From assembly GCA_024709285.1 (NCBI GenBank), contig JANJWY010000002.1:1-18984 (forward strand): a stretch of DNA of 18,984 nt, given 5' to 3'. The translations under genes were made by a program, and so were the position numbers. This document shows, piece by piece, positions 1 to 7,194 of this stretch. Source of the stretch: Erysipelotrichaceae bacterium (GTDB lineage Bacteria > Bacillota_I > Bacilli_A > Erysipelotrichales > Erysipelotrichaceae). The first letter of the stretch is position 1, and each line of letters opens with the position of its first letter. The notes beneath the pieces were generated by a model. The model did no database searches and was not told where the DNA came from. It saw nothing but the letters and a program-made list of their open reading frames with translations.

Positions 1-124
1 TGGAAAAAAGATCTGTTTTCTCTTCGATGCGATGTACATCCGCTGATTTCTTTAACAATTGTATTTGAATGATCAATTGCACGATCATAAGTGCAATCAC
101 TAGTCCGATAAGTATATCTGTCAT
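1..124 (-). CDS. N-terminus of a membrane-anchored protein, cut by window edge
   Basis: Only the first 41 codons are visible. The ATG at 124-122 follows a good ribosome site (GGGGA at about 7 bases). The protein begins MTDILIGLVIALMIVQLIIQIQLLKK, one hydrophobic helix of about 20 residues, followed by a charged stretch (HRIEEKTD). This layout, a short N-terminal anchor followed by a probable coiled coil, resembles the start of RmuC-type DNA recombination proteins. Too little is present to name the family, and other single-pass proteins start the same way. It is divergent from the NERD/helicase gene. Confidence 0.6.
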   Translation of the reverse strand, partial: MTDILIGLVIALMIVQLIIQIQLLKKSADVHRIEEKTDLFS

Positions 125-145
125 AATGTCCCCTGCCTTTCTATC

Positions 146-175
146 ATTATACGGCTTTTTGCGGACATCCGATAA
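146..175 (-). promoter_or_regulatory. promoter of the leftward edge gene
   Basis: On the minus strand a perfect TATAAT (146-151) lies 22 bases ahead of the ATG at 124. The best -35 candidate is TTATCG (170-175) with an 18-base spacer and only three consensus matches, so the -35 is weak. Confidence 0.45.
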
Positions 176-234
176 TGAACTTTGCTAAAATATGTGATTT
201 TTATCAAATTCATAAGGCGATTGCTCCGGGAAGA

Positions 235-263
235 TTGATTAACATCCTTAGCTCTTTTATAAT
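235..263 (+). promoter_or_regulatory. sigma-A type promoter of the NERD/helicase gene
   Basis: TTGATT (235-240) and TATAAT (258-263) are separated by 17 bases. Transcription would begin near 270, downstream of the upstream in-frame ATG at 175. This supports translation starting at 289. Confidence 0.7.
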
Positions 264-288
264 GAAATCATATCAAGCGAGGTTATCT

Positions 289-1986
289 ATGGCTATCATG
301 TATCCCAGTGCTTTACCGCAGACCTTTGTCCGAAAGGATCGAGGTGAAGCCAAACTTTTTCAATTGCTTAAGGATCAGCTGAATAATGAGTGGATCGTTT
401 ATCATAGTGTTTACTGGCACGGCAAACCGTCGGCAAACAGCAGGCGTCGCGATGGCGAAACAGATTTTATATGTACTCATCCGATGAATGGCATACTGAT
501 TATAGAAGTCAAAGGCGGGGTATTTATTCAATACGATCCAATAACCTCTGTATGGACCTCCACTGATGGTGACTTACAGTCGCATGATATTACCAATCCT
601 TTTCATCAGGCACGAAATAACAAGTATGCACTCATCCAAGCTGTCACACAGCTTCCCGGGTGGCATTCTTTAAGTGATGAGGACATCCAACACAACATCA
701 ATATTGGCTACTGTGTAATATTCACAGACGTTAATCGCATTCAAGGCAATCTTCCCTTTGAAGCTAAAAAGGAATTTACTCTTTATGAGCATCACTGTTA
801 CGACTTGAGTAAGCAAGTAATAAAAGTTCTTGACTATTTCAAAGAAGATAAACTGTTTAGTCAAAAACTGACTCAGAAAGTACATAATGACCTTCAAAGA
901 GCTTATGCTCCTAGTTTTGTTTTGGATCGTAAGCTTTCGCATTGGATCAGTGATGAAGAAAAAATCGTGTTTGAACTCAGTGAAGAGCAGTATCGTTATC
1001 TGGATTTAATCCGATATCTTCCCAAGGCATCGATTTTCGGTTGTGCGGGTTCCGGAAAAACGTTATTGGCAACCCGTAAAGCCGAGTTAAGCGCTAAAGC
1101 AAACTTACGTACGCTTTTGGTTTGTTATAATCAGATTCTTGGTGAAAATTTCAGAAAGTTCGCCAATGGAAAAGAGAATCTGATTGCCGGAAATTTCCAT
1201 CCGTTTATCCACGATCAGCTGGGTAAATCTCTTTCAGATGATATTTTGTATGATGATCCCTCCCTTCGAGATCTCGTATTTTCCAAAGAAATCGAGCTGT
1301 TCGACTGTATCATCATTGATGAAGCCCAGGACTTCACGGCGATTCAACTGGAAATCTTATTGTTTCTGTTGAAGGACAATGGTTTGATATACTATTTCTG
1401 GGATGCCAATCAGAAGATCATCCGCTCGGATTTAAATACACCTCAGGACATCCCGCAATTGGTTTTGGACACTAATCTGCGAAATACGAAGTTTATCTTT
1501 GATTTTATCAAACCTCACTATTATCAGCCATTCGAATTGAGTCATCGCGGACCTTTGGGTCGGATCGTTACCATAACCGAACCTGTCAATCATCAAAACA
1601 AGGCAGAACTTTTTTCCAGATTACGAAATGAAATCAATAAATTACTTATAAATGACAGCGTTAAACCGTCGGATATTACAATCATTACGATGAAATCGGT
1701 CAATAAGTCGTGGTTAAAAGATTTCACAATGGAACATGTCAGTTTTACATATTTTGAAAATGTGTGTATAGAAAACACTGTCCGAATCGAAACCAACCGA
1801 CGGTTTAAGGGAATGGAGTCGAGCATCGTGATTGCATGTGAAATGGATGATGAGCGAAGCATGGCGAATGAAGAATTATGGCACGATATGTGTTATGTCT
1901 CTTTCTCTCGCGCCAAAAATCATTTGATCATAATTCCTACGGATAATACGTTGGACCGATTCGTTGGCCATCAAAAGACCGTTTGA
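289..1986 (+). CDS. NERD nuclease-domain / superfamily 1 helicase-like ATPase
   Basis: A 565-residue protein with an N-terminal NERD domain (about residues 18-130) of the PD-(D/E)XK nuclease type. The visible catalytic set is E57-T-D59 and E73-V-K75. It is followed by a UvrD-like ATPase: Walker A GCAGSGKT (251-258), Walker B IIIDEAQDF (341-349) and a C-terminal motif VI-like SFSRAKN (about 538-544). NERD-helicase fusions are presumed to act on DNA, but their role is largely inferred. I chose the ATG at 289 because GAGG lies 6-7 bases before it and the promoter is at 235-263; the frame is open to an ATG at 175, giving 38 extra unconvincing residues. The gene ends only 2 bases from the stop of the convergent dehydrogenase, with no terminator between. 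A role in DNA repair or phage defence is possible but not shown by its neighbours. Confidence 0.85.
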   Translation: MAIMYPSALPQTFVRKDRGEAKLFQLLKDQLNNEWIVYHSVYWHGKPSANSRRRDGETDFICTHPMNGILIIEVKGGVFIQYDPITSVWTSTDGDLQSHDITNPFHQARNNKYALIQAVTQLPGWHSLSDEDIQHNINIGYCVIFTDVNRIQGNLPFEAKKEFTLYEHHCYDLSKQVIKVLDYFKEDKLFSQKLTQKVHNDLQRAYAPSFVLDRKLSHWISDEEKIVFELSEEQYRYLDLIRYLPKASIFGCAGSGKTLLATRKAELSAKANLRTLLVCYNQILGENFRKFANGKENLIAGNFHPFIHDQLGKSLSDDILYDDPSLRDLVFSKEIELFDCIIIDEAQDFTAIQLEILLFLLKDNGLIYYFWDANQKIIRSDLNTPQDIPQLVLDTNLRNTKFIFDFIKPHYYQPFELSHRGPLGRIVTITEPVNHQNKAELFSRLRNEINKLLINDSVKPSDITIITMKSVNKSWLKDFTMEHVSFTYFENVCIENTVRIETNRRFKGMESSIVIACEMDDERSMANEELWHDMCYVSFSRAKNHLIIIPTDNTLDRFVGHQKTV

Positions 1987-1988
1987 TA

Positions 1989-2939
1989 TTAGTTGACTCT
2001 GTTTTGTTCAATTCCCTCTTGAAACTTCTTTATGTTATCAGCCGCAATATGTAAAAGTCGTTCTCTTGCCTCAATAGGAGCCCAGGCAATGTGCGGCGTG
2101 ATCATACAGTTTTCAAGTGGTATTAGCGGATTATCTATAGTCGGCGGTTCTTGAGTAAGCACATCAAGACCGGCGGCTTTTACTTTTTTTGAAATTAGCG
2201 CTTGCGCCAACTCACTCTCATTGATCAAGGGTCCTCTGGATGTATTGATCAGAATGACTCCCTCTTTCATCATAGACAAAGAGTTTTTATTGATAATTTC
2301 CCTGGTATCATCGGACAAGGGCACATGCAAAGAAATGATATCGCTTCGCGTAAATAACTGGGCAAGCGATACTTTTTCAACGATGCCATCATGATTGGTT
2401 CTGCCTCGATCGTATGCAATGACATTCATGCCAAAGGCTTTGGCAATGACAGCGGTTTGCTTGCCTATTCTGCCATACCCCAAAACACCAAATGTCTTAT
2501 GGGCTAACTCCATCAGAGGATAATCCCAATAACAGAAATCGACACTGTTTGACCAACGGCCGGATTTAACAGTTTGATCGTGATGTCCGACTCTTGCCGT
2601 AATCTCAAGCAACAGTGAAAAAACGTGCTGGGCGACAGAAGCCGTGCTGTATCCAGGTACATTGGTTACGACAATTCCTTTTTCTTTCGCGGCCGCGACA
2701 TCGACAACGTTATATCCGGTGGCGAGAACACCGATGTATTTTACAAGTGTCAGCTGCGAGATTATTTCTTTATTTAAAACGGTTTTATTCGTTAACAAAA
2801 CATCCGCATCCTTCACGCGCTGAAGTACTTCACTTGGTTTTGAACGATCATAAACCGTCAGTTCTCCTAACTTCTCAAACATACCCCACGATAAATCGTG
2901 TGGATTGCATGTATATCCATCCAGAATTACTATTTTCAT
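1989..2939 (-). CDS. D-2-hydroxyacid dehydrogenase (glycerate/hydroxypyruvate-like)
   Basis: A 316-residue cytosolic NAD(P)-dependent oxidoreductase that interconverts a 2-oxoacid and a D-2-hydroxyacid. The Rossmann fingerprint GYGRIG lies at 154-159 and the catalytic triad of the family is R235 (NTSRG), E264 (LTQEP) and H283 (TPHIAW). The length is normal for the family (310-335). The overall pattern (CYWDYPLMEL, DVLTQEPP) is closest to the glycerate dehydrogenase/hydroxypyruvate reductase group, but substrate cannot be settled by eye. The start has GGGTG upstream and its own promoter at 2958-2986. It is divergent from the glycerol-3-phosphate oxidation operon, so a link to three-carbon metabolism is plausible but unproven. 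Confidence 0.88.
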   Translation of the reverse strand: MKIVILDGYTCNPHDLSWGMFEKLGELTVYDRSKPSEVLQRVKDADVLLTNKTVLNKEIISQLTLVKYIGVLATGYNVVDVAAAKEKGIVVTNVPGYSTASVAQHVFSLLLEITARVGHHDQTVKSGRWSNSVDFCYWDYPLMELAHKTFGVLGYGRIGKQTAVIAKAFGMNVIAYDRGRTNHDGIVEKVSLAQLFTRSDIISLHVPLSDDTREIINKNSLSMMKEGVILINTSRGPLINESELAQALISKKVKAAGLDVLTQEPPTIDNPLIPLENCMITPHIAWAPIEARERLLHIAADNIKKFQEGIEQNRVN

Positions 2940-2957
2940 ATGTTATCACCCATTTGT

Positions 2958-2986
2958 ATTTTACTATAAAATGCAGAAACATACAA
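2958..2986 (-). promoter_or_regulatory. promoter of the 2-hydroxyacid dehydrogenase gene
   Basis: On the minus strand TTGTAT (2981-2986) and TAAAAT (2958-2963) are spaced by 17 bases and lie just upstream of the ATG at 2939. Confidence 0.5.
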
Positions 2987-3048
2987 AAACAGTGTATTTT
3001 CACATATTAATTTTATTTTCACAAATTTAGCTAGTTTTTTCACAATCG

Positions 3049-3077
3049 TTTACATTTGAAAGCGATTGCAGTATTAT
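3049..3077 (+). promoter_or_regulatory. promoter of the glycerol-3-phosphate oxidation operon
   Basis: TTTACA (3049-3054) and TATTAT (3072-3077) have a 17-base spacer. The start would fall near 3084, leaving a leader of about 95 bases before the ATG at 3178. Confidence 0.75.
3057..3070 (+). promoter_or_regulatory. cre-like catabolite repression site
   Basis: TGAAAGCGATTGCA matches the CcpA operator pattern (TG-N-AA-R-CG-N4-CA) and fills the spacer between the -35 and -10 boxes. CcpA binding there would block the promoter when a preferred sugar is present. CcpA itself is not encoded in this window. Confidence 0.65.
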
Positions 3078-3103
3078 ATAGGTACAAGTTAATATGCGAT
3101 CAG

Positions 3104-3153
3104 AGACACCTGAGATTTCGGAATACTATATTCTATCTTTCTGGTGTCTTTTT
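3104..3153 (+). terminator. leader hairpin with U-tract (possible attenuator)
   Basis: AGACACC (3104-3110) pairs with GGTGTCT (3143-3149). After one T-T mismatch the helix continues GAGA/TTTC, and a small GAATA/TATTC hairpin sits in the loop. The stem runs into TTTTT (3149-3153). The structure lies between the promoter and the first gene, so it would terminate leader transcripts unless relieved. This is the arrangement of GlpP-controlled glycerol operons in Bacillus, but no glpP gene is in the window. Confidence 0.55.
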
Positions 3154-3177
3154 ATGTCGTATGGAGGAAAAGATAAT

Positions 3178-4608
3178 ATGTATGATTTCCTAATAATCGG
3201 GGCTGGCATTTCTGGTGCCATGATTGCCCGAGATCTCTCGAAGTTTAAATGTAGTGTAGCTCTTGTAGAAAAAGATAATGATGTTGCCAATGAGGCGACC
3301 AGTGCTAACAGCGCAATCATCCATTCCGGTCATGACCCGAAGGAAGGTACGCTGAAGGCTAAGTTGAATGTGCGCGGAAATGCACTTTATGAGGATTTGT
3401 GCAAGGAACTGAAAGTTGATTTTGAGCGCAATGGGTGCTTTGTCGTTGCCGTTGATGAAGAAGAACTGCCACAATTGAACTTTCTATACAATCAGGCATT
3501 ATCCCGTAACATTCCTTGTTCCATAATTTCTGCTGAAGAAGCCCATAAAAGAGAGCCTAATTTAAGTGATTCCGTCATTGCAGCTCTTGATTTGCCAACG
3601 ACAGGCATTGTTTCACCTTGGGAAGTTGCCATTGCTGCTGTTGAAGATGCCTGTAATAACGGTGTTGAACTGTTTTTAGGCAATAAGGTCGTTTCTATAG
3701 AGAAGAAGGCAGACCATTTTGTTGTAAAAACAACCAAAGGTGAATTCTTGTCAAAGTTTGTCATTAATGCAGCCGGCGTATATGCTGACGATATCTATAA
3801 TTTGGTTAGTGATAAGAAGTTGTTTACTATTACTCCTCGACGTGGAGAATATTATGTTCTTGATAAACAAACAACACCATTTGTTCATAGGACGATATTT
3901 CCAATTCCCACTGAAAAAGGAAAAGGTGTATTGGTTGCAAAAACCATTCATCATAATGTCATTTTAGGTCCTAACTCCGAGTTAGTTGATGATAAGGAAG
4001 GCATTGACAATACACAACCAGCTTTAGATTATATTCGTAAAGAAGTGTTTAAAACTCTCAAAAACATTCCTTTGAACCAAGTGATCCGAACATACTCAGG
4101 CTTACGTCCGACAGGTTCAACCCATGACTTTATTATTGAGGAAGCCCGTGATGTTGCGAATTTTATCAACGTCGCTGCAATTGAGTCTCCGGGTTTAGCA
4201 AGCGCACCGGCCATCAGCGAATATGTCTTAAATGAAATCATATCTAAGAAATTTGATCTGACTAAGAAAGAATCGCGTATTGAACGTCGTCCGTGGATCA
4301 TTATCAACCGGATGGATTATGATGAAAAACATGCATTGGTCCAAAAGGATCCTGCTTTCGCTCAAATGATTTGCCGCTGTGAGCATGTCAGTGAAGGTGA
4401 AATCGTTGATATCATTCATCGCAATGCAGGTGCTAAGACCGTTAAAGCTGTCAAGCGCCGTGTCCGTCCAGGAGCCGGTCGCTGTCAGGGTGGTTTCTGT
4501 GAACCGAAAGTAGTAGCAATATTGGCCAGGGAATTAAATAAATCACCGTTGGATATTTTGTTGGATAGCGATGATTCTAAAATGTTGGTCGGAAAGACGA
4601 AGGAGTAA
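3178..4608 (+). CDS. glycerol-3-phosphate dehydrogenase-like FAD oxidoreductase with [2Fe-2S] tail
   Basis: A 476-residue flavoprotein of the DAO/GlpA-GlpD superfamily, expected to oxidise glycerol-3-phosphate to dihydroxyacetone phosphate. The N-terminal FAD-binding fingerprint is IIGAGISG (6-13). A C-terminal BFD-like domain carries four cysteines, C399-x-C401 and C436-x4-C441 (CRC and RCQGGFC), typical of a [2Fe-2S] centre. I chose ATG 3178, which follows GGAGG and directly starts the FAD fold; the longer frame to 3094 would add 28 unrelated residues overlapping the leader hairpin. It heads a set (this gene, a second FAD/NAD oxidoreductase, DUF1667) that occurs together near glpK in anaerobic Firmicutes and Thermotoga and is thought to work as a GlpABC-like complex. 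The glpK operon nearby supports the substrate call. Direct evidence of activity is absent, so the symbol is left blank. Confidence 0.87.
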   Translation: MYDFLIIGAGISGAMIARDLSKFKCSVALVEKDNDVANEATSANSAIIHSGHDPKEGTLKAKLNVRGNALYEDLCKELKVDFERNGCFVVAVDEEELPQLNFLYNQALSRNIPCSIISAEEAHKREPNLSDSVIAALDLPTTGIVSPWEVAIAAVEDACNNGVELFLGNKVVSIEKKADHFVVKTTKGEFLSKFVINAAGVYADDIYNLVSDKKLFTITPRRGEYYVLDKQTTPFVHRTIFPIPTEKGKGVLVAKTIHHNVILGPNSELVDDKEGIDNTQPALDYIRKEVFKTLKNIPLNQVIRTYSGLRPTGSTHDFIIEEARDVANFINVAAIESPGLASAPAISEYVLNEIISKKFDLTKKESRIERRPWIIINRMDYDEKHALVQKDPAFAQMICRCEHVSEGEIVDIIHRNAGAKTVKAVKRRVRPGAGRCQGGFCEPKVVAILARELNKSPLDILLDSDDSKMLVGKTKE

Positions 4609-4612
4609 GGCG

Positions 4613-5866
4613 ATGAAAACGTACGATTTAGTAGTTATCGGCGGCGGAAGCGCCGGATTGGCAAGTGCATTAGGCGCATATGATCAAGGTATCCGTGATA
4701 TTTTGATTCTCGAAAGAGATAAGGAACTGGGCGGTATTTTGCAACAGTGTATTCACAATGGTTTCGGTTTAATTGAGTTTAAAGAAGAGTTGGCTGGTCC
4801 GGCTTATGCCGAACGGTTTGTTGATTTGATCGTCAACAATAAAATTCAGTATAAATTGAATGCAATGGTCACCCATATGTCCAATGATAAAGTCATTGAA
4901 TATGTTACTCCTTCTGAGGGCTATGTGACCATTAAGGCGAAGGCCATTATTCTGGCAATGGGTTGTCGTGAACGTACTCGCGGTGCGATTGCGATTCCGG
5001 GTTTCCGTCCGGCTGGCATTTGGAGTGCCGGTACAGCTCAACGTTATTTAAATATGGAAGGCTATCTGGTTGGCAAGAAAGTATTCATTTTAGGCAGTGG
5101 TGACATCGGCTTGATTATGGCCCGCCGTATGATTTTGGAAGGTGCCGAAGTATTGGGTGTTGCGGAAATCATGCCTTACTCTAATGGTCTGCCTCGTAAT
5201 ATTAAGCAATGTCTGATTGACTTTGATATTCCACTGTTTTTGAGTCATACGATAACTCGCATTGAAGGTTTGGATCGGGTATCACAAGTGGAGGTCAGCC
5301 AGGTTGATGAAAATTTCCGACCGATTAAAGGGACGGAAAAATACTTTGATGTTGATACAGTGTTATTCTCAGTGGGTTTGATTCCGGAAAATGCGTTAAG
5401 CGAGGAAGCAGATGTTGAAATTCACCCACGCACACGCGGACCTATCGTCAATGAGTCTTATCAGACCAGTGTTGAAGGCATATTCGCCTGTGGCAACGTA
5501 TTACATGTACACGACTTGGTTGATTTTGTTTCATTGGAAAGCCGTAAAGCTGGCATTGCTGCTGCGAAGTATTTGAAAAATGAGTTAAAACCGGGCAAGA
5601 CCTTTAATTGCGTTGCTAAAGATGGTATTGGTTACATAGTGCCACATAAAATCAATGTTGAAAATGTCGATAAGAGTTTAGAATGTATGTTTAGAGTTAC
5701 TAAGAATGTTAAAAATGTTGCATTAACCATCAAAAAAGACGGAGTCGTTTTAAGAACTGTTAAGAAACGTCACTTAGCGCCAGCCGAAATGGAAAAGCTG
5801 GTATTAACAAAAGCTGACCTGATGGATTGTAAAGAGTCTATCAGTATTGAAATTACGGAGGTATAA
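4613..5866 (+). CDS. FAD/NAD-dependent oxidoreductase, partner subunit
   Basis: A 417-residue pyridine nucleotide-disulfide oxidoreductase-type protein. The FAD fingerprint IGGGSAG is at 9-15, a central GCRERTRG segment is near 117-124, and the second dinucleotide fold VFILGSGDIG is at 157-166. There is no CxxC redox disulfide; a single cysteine lies in QQCIHNGFG (C46). The start at 4613 has AGGAG 7 bases upstream, 4 bases after the previous stop; the longer open frame to 4571 overlaps the upstream gene. It is likely the NAD(P)-reactive or electron-relay half of the glycerol-3-phosphate oxidising complex. This is inferred from conserved gene order, not from a residue signature for substrate. 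Confidence 0.85.
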   Translation: MKTYDLVVIGGGSAGLASALGAYDQGIRDILILERDKELGGILQQCIHNGFGLIEFKEELAGPAYAERFVDLIVNNKIQYKLNAMVTHMSNDKVIEYVTPSEGYVTIKAKAIILAMGCRERTRGAIAIPGFRPAGIWSAGTAQRYLNMEGYLVGKKVFILGSGDIGLIMARRMILEGAEVLGVAEIMPYSNGLPRNIKQCLIDFDIPLFLSHTITRIEGLDRVSQVEVSQVDENFRPIKGTEKYFDVDTVLFSVGLIPENALSEEADVEIHPRTRGPIVNESYQTSVEGIFACGNVLHVHDLVDFVSLESRKAGIAAAKYLKNELKPGKTFNCVAKDGIGYIVPHKINVENVDKSLECMFRVTKNVKNVALTIKKDGVVLRTVKKRHLAPAEMEKLVLTKADLMDCKESISIEITEV

Positions 5867-6244
5867 ATGGAAAAGAAAGATATGGTTTGTATAGTTTGTC
5901 CGATGAGCTGTAAGGTAACATTTGATTTGGCTGAAGATGGAAGCATCACTAAGGTAGAAGGCCATACGTGTCCGCGCGGTGAAAACTATGTTCGTAAAGA
6001 ATTGACAAATCCAACGCGCATGCTGACTTCCACGATTAAGATCGAAGGTGCTTTCTATGATCGTCTGCCAGTCATTACTTCTTCGGATATTCCGAAAAGT
6101 AAACTGTTTGATGTCATGAAAGAAATCAATAAAACTGTAGTGAAAGCCCCAGTTAAAGCAAAGGATGTTTTGATCAGCAATGTCTGCGGTTTAGGTGTTA
6201 ATATCATCGCTTCACGCAGCATGCAAGCCGTTGAAAATAAGTAA
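5867..6244 (+). CDS. DUF1667 family iron-sulfur protein
   Basis: A 125-residue protein of the DUF1667 family. The N-terminus carries CxxCPxxC (C8, C11, C15) and a fourth cysteine in CPRG (C35), the pattern of the [4Fe-4S] domain at the start of molybdopterin oxidoreductases. A further cysteine lies in the SNVCGLGVN segment near 106. The ATG directly abuts the stop of the previous gene, with GGAGG inside that gene's end, so translation is probably coupled. It is the usual third member of this oxidoreductase cluster and may carry electrons between the flavoproteins and an acceptor. No experimental function is known to me. Confidence 0.85.
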   Translation: MEKKDMVCIVCPMSCKVTFDLAEDGSITKVEGHTCPRGENYVRKELTNPTRMLTSTIKIEGAFYDRLPVITSSDIPKSKLFDVMKEINKTVVKAPVKAKDVLISNVCGLGVNIIASRSMQAVENK

Positions 6245-6283
6245 ATCAAGGAGTAGCATTTTCAGTGAAAGGGGGTTGGCATT

Positions 6284-7072
6284 TTGGAGAAGACCATTCG
6301 ACTATTGATTATTGACGATGACTGTGACATGTGTGACAAGCTGAGGTATTATCTTGAACCTCATAAAGATATTCATGTGATTGGTGTTGCATACAATGGT
6401 ATCGACGGTTTGGATAAGTTACGCAAATTGCGACCAGACGTTATTCTTTTGGATATGATCATGCCTCAAATTGACGGGCTCGGCTTCTTGGAACGTGCCA
6501 ATGCTGAGAAGTTGCTCGAAAATACCAAAGTAATCATGAGCAGTGAATTAAGTCAGGAAAGTATCGTAAAATATGCGTTCCACTTAGGTGCATCGTTTTA
6601 TATGCTTAAACCCTATTCATTTGAATATCTTGCCCATCGGATTACCAATATTTCCTTCAGAGAGGACTTTCTCAACTCAGCCGATTCAAAGAATGGGCTG
6701 ACAGTTACGAAGGCTTCGGATTTAAACAGTATCGTTTCGAAATTTCTGTTGGATAGCGGATTACCGCCGCATACCCTCGGATACAAGTACTTTAATCTGG
6801 CTATTAATCATTTATTACATGAAAACACCACAGTTTTCTCAATTACCAAAAATATTTATCCCTTTGTTGCAACTCATTTTGGAACCAGCAGTGCTAACGT
6901 CGACAAAGCAATGAGACACAGTTTATCTCTGGCCTATGGCGAAAACAACAAGACACTTCAGGTTTTCCTCAGGGATATGAATTACCGGGATTTGGGTAAA
7001 CGACCATCCAACTCCGAGTATATCAATCTTGTTCTTGAGAAGATCCGGCAAGATCTGATTACACTAAACTAA
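6284..7072 (+). CDS. spo0A: Spo0A-like response regulator
   Basis: A 262-residue protein matching Spo0A over its full length (Bacillus Spo0A is 267). The receiver domain (1-125) has the acidic pocket D11/D12, phosphoacceptor D57 in LLDMIMPQIDGL, S87 and K109. The C-terminal half (about 145-262) is the Spo0A DNA-binding domain: LPPHTLGYKY, FSITKNIYP, the recognition helix SSANVDKAMRHSL, and KRPSNSEY. The start is a TTG with GGGGG 8 bases upstream; no better start exists. Only 39 bases, with no terminator, separate it from DUF1667, so it should be transcribed with the glycerol operon. In Bacilli and Clostridia spo0A normally sits beside spoIVB. The recognition helix has Asn and Lys where Bacillus has Arg (VERAIRH), so this may be a paralogue with altered targets. 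The symbol is given for the family. Confidence 0.85.
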   Translation: MEKTIRLLIIDDDCDMCDKLRYYLEPHKDIHVIGVAYNGIDGLDKLRKLRPDVILLDMIMPQIDGLGFLERANAEKLLENTKVIMSSELSQESIVKYAFHLGASFYMLKPYSFEYLAHRITNISFREDFLNSADSKNGLTVTKASDLNSIVSKFLLDSGLPPHTLGYKYFNLAINHLLHENTTVFSITKNIYPFVATHFGTSSANVDKAMRHSLSLAYGENNKTLQVFLRDMNYRDLGKRPSNSEYINLVLEKIRQDLITLN

Positions 7073-7073
7073 C

Positions 7074-7122
7074 AAAAAAACACCTCTGACTTCAGAAAAT
7101 CTGTCGAAAGAGGTGTTTTTTT
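7074..7122 (+). terminator. bidirectional terminator after the Spo0A-like gene
   Basis: CACCTCT (7081-7087) pairs with AGAGGTG (7109-7115), flanked by an A-run on the left and seven T on the right, so it can work in both directions. The loop contains an incidental TGTCGAA. Confidence 0.85.
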
Positions 7123-7135
7123 ACCCATAAAAGAG

Positions 7136-7165
7136 AAAAGCACGGACGATGGAATCCGTGCTTTT
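7136..7165 (-). terminator. terminator of the glycerol uptake/kinase operon
   Basis: A perfect 11-bp inverted repeat (AAAAGCACGGA / TCCGTGCTTTT) with an 8-base loop lies 30 bases past the glpK stop. The 5' A-run and 3' T-run make it usable from either strand. Confidence 0.85.
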
Positions 7166-7194
7166 CAAGATGGGGTGATTTCGGAGGGTTTGTA

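Noticed and set aside
175..288. N-terminal extension of the NERD/helicase gene from ATG 175
   Set aside because: It lies upstream of the promoter at 235-263 and lacks a ribosome site; ATG 289 has both.
2615..3010. 131-codon rightward frame over the 2-hydroxyacid dehydrogenase gene
   Set aside because: Arg- and Cys-rich antisense of a well-supported gene, without a ribosome site or recognisable domain.
3094..3177. N-terminal extension of the first glycerol-operon flavoprotein
   Set aside because: It would run through the leader hairpin, and the FAD-binding fold begins directly at ATG 3178 with GGAGG upstream.
7102..7108. A further TGTCGAA (0A box) downstream of the Spo0A-like gene
   Set aside because: It sits in the loop of an intrinsic terminator, and single copies are expected by chance at this window size.
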